Shown: in pieces, positions 62,873 through 64,000 of the stretch
Numbering within the stretch: position 1 is the first letter of the stretch
Layout of the letters: each line of letters starts with the position of its first letter
Origin: Thuidium tamariscinum
Lineage: Eukaryota > Streptophyta > Bryopsida > Hypnales > Thuidiaceae
Direction of reading: 5' to 3'
DNA length: 64,000 bases
NCBI GenBank assembly: GCA_947034885.2
Contig: OX344755.2
Span: forward strand, 10,480,501 to 10,544,500
Translations under genes and position numbers: made by a program
The notes under the pieces: generated by a model
Databases searched by the model: none
Told to the model about the DNA's origin: nothing
What the model saw: only the letters and a program-made list of their open reading frames with translations

Positions 62873-63930
62873 ACATATTTTCACCTTGTGTCAAAATTTC
62901 ATGATCATCCGACCCCAAGTTGACTTTGTGCAGTACCTACCAGTACCCAAGATTTTCTTCAGTTTTGTGTGTGTGTACGTTGAACTTTCACTTGGTCCTT
63001 TCAAGGAAAATCACTTCGGCTACGCTGTTTCAAAATACGTGGTCCCAACTCCCCGAGTACTACAAGCGCGTCACCCAATCATGCAGGTCAAAGATTTTTA
63101 ATCCAAACTGGATGGAAAGCAGTTGAATTTGCAGTGGCCTTTTTACGTTTTTTCCACTGTAGAACTGTAGCGCCAGGAGGATTGTGTTTTGCGTGCTGAT
63201 GTTTTCTGATGCGTGCTTTTCACTTAAACAAATAATTTTATTAACTCACTTCATGCAGAATCTGAGGCTCCTGGAATCCTTCCTTTGAAATATCCTTTAT
63301 CCTTCACTCCTTCCAATGAGCTTGGCCACTTGGGTAGCAGCATGTGACAAATTTGGCTGTAAACTGAAGTCGGAGTCTTGCATCCGGGCGAAAGGGAGAC
63401 ACTACATTGGGATTTGTGAAAGCATAAAATGAAACTCTTTGATAAGATTGGTGCTGATTTTCACAACATAGAATAAAATAAACTTCGGCTGGTTAATATT
63501 CTCGAACACCCACAAAGTTCCACAGAGACTGGCATTGTGAGAAACATTCCCGGCTCAGGAGACCCCGCCTGTGGAAGTAAGAAATTCATGGATATGCTCA
63601 ACGGAAACCAGGCAAGACGATGATTACAAGGCAACGGAAACAAGGCAACAATAACTTCTTCCCAATTCGACCGTTGCTACAATCGCAGCTTTCCGTGCAC
63701 GTGTGCCAAAACTCGTTTGGAGAATTCATGGTTGGTTCTTGACAAAATTGTTGTCACTGGTGGTCAGGAACATAATTTACAACTCGGGCAGGGGCACTCC
63801 TATGATTAGTTCAATCACAGTGTTTATTGCCCAAAGAATGCGAATCTGATGGTCTATCCTACATGGAAACCCCCCTAGCTAGCTACAAGCGAGATGCTAT
63901 GGCAGTGAAGACCTAATTACGTTTGCGGAT
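62873..63930. other. GC-richer region, probable 3' flank of a right-edge gene
   Basis: GC content rises from about 62990 to the window end. No long frame is convincing; short overlapping ones are probably shadows. It fits the untranslated end of the minus-strand gene at the edge. Confidence 0.3.
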
Positions 63931-63999
63931 TTACAGCAACTCGACCGGGCCGCCAAGGAAGAGTGCGCAGATCAGTGCCAGCGCCAGGACGGCGAGAGG
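63931..63999 (-). CDS. Possible C-terminal exon of a gene cut by the right edge
   Basis: On the minus strand 22 codons end in TAA at 63933-63931. The peptide ends in a hydrophobic span (AVLALALICALFLGG) and PVELL. Such an end suits a membrane-anchored or GPI-type protein, but the frame is short and the rest lies outside the window. GC content is high here, unlike the spacers, which supports a real exon. Confidence 0.35.
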   Translation of the reverse strand, partial: PLAVLALALICALFLGGPVELL

Positions 64000-64000
64000 T

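Overview
The window looks like nuclear DNA of a land plant. The evidence is spliced plant genes with GT/AG introns, long leader regions before start codons, a telo-box (AAACCCTAA) beside one gene start, and AT-rich gene-poor spacers packed with plant-type DNA transposons. A non-seed plant such as a moss is my best guess, but nothing in the sequence fixes the species. Protein identities below come from recognising conserved residues by eye; no database search was run.

Host genes are few. A minus-strand gene of unknown identity begins near 291 and leaves the window on the left. A complete plus-strand long-chain acyl-CoA synthetase of the LACS8/LACS9 type lies at 22854-27850 (11 coding exons, 735 residues). 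A single-exon plant multi-pass membrane protein lies at 35533-36603. A complete three-exon ribosomal stalk protein P2 gene lies at 48459-49472. A possible C-terminal exon of a minus-strand gene sits at the right edge. The LACS gene and the membrane-protein gene both have long, internally repetitive GC-richer stretches in front of them, best read as leader exons and leader introns. No pathway links these genes.

The rest is mobile DNA. From 579 to 15884 two tandem copies of a 2.3 kb unit each carry an old CACTA-like element. The first copy is split by a 10.4 kb DNA transposon (2282-12686) with an 8-bp target duplication. The second copy preserves the empty insertion site. This transposon carries a decayed transposase-like gene of about 1,500 codons plus spliced fragments of host genes (ATP-citrate lyase subunit A and an LRR receptor kinase). 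A 298-bp deletion derivative of the same element sits at 47088-47385 with its own 8-bp target duplication.

From 16 kb rightward there are at least seven non-autonomous elements of about 0.55-0.97 kb. Each is bounded by TTAA and has inverted ends beginning CCCC or CCCT, which resembles the TTAA-targeting (piggyBac/Kolobok-like) type. They are mixed with a 2.5 kb GAGCAT-ended element, CACTA-like elements, several small MITEs and a nested stack at 59-62.9 kb. No rRNA, tRNA or CRISPR array was supported.
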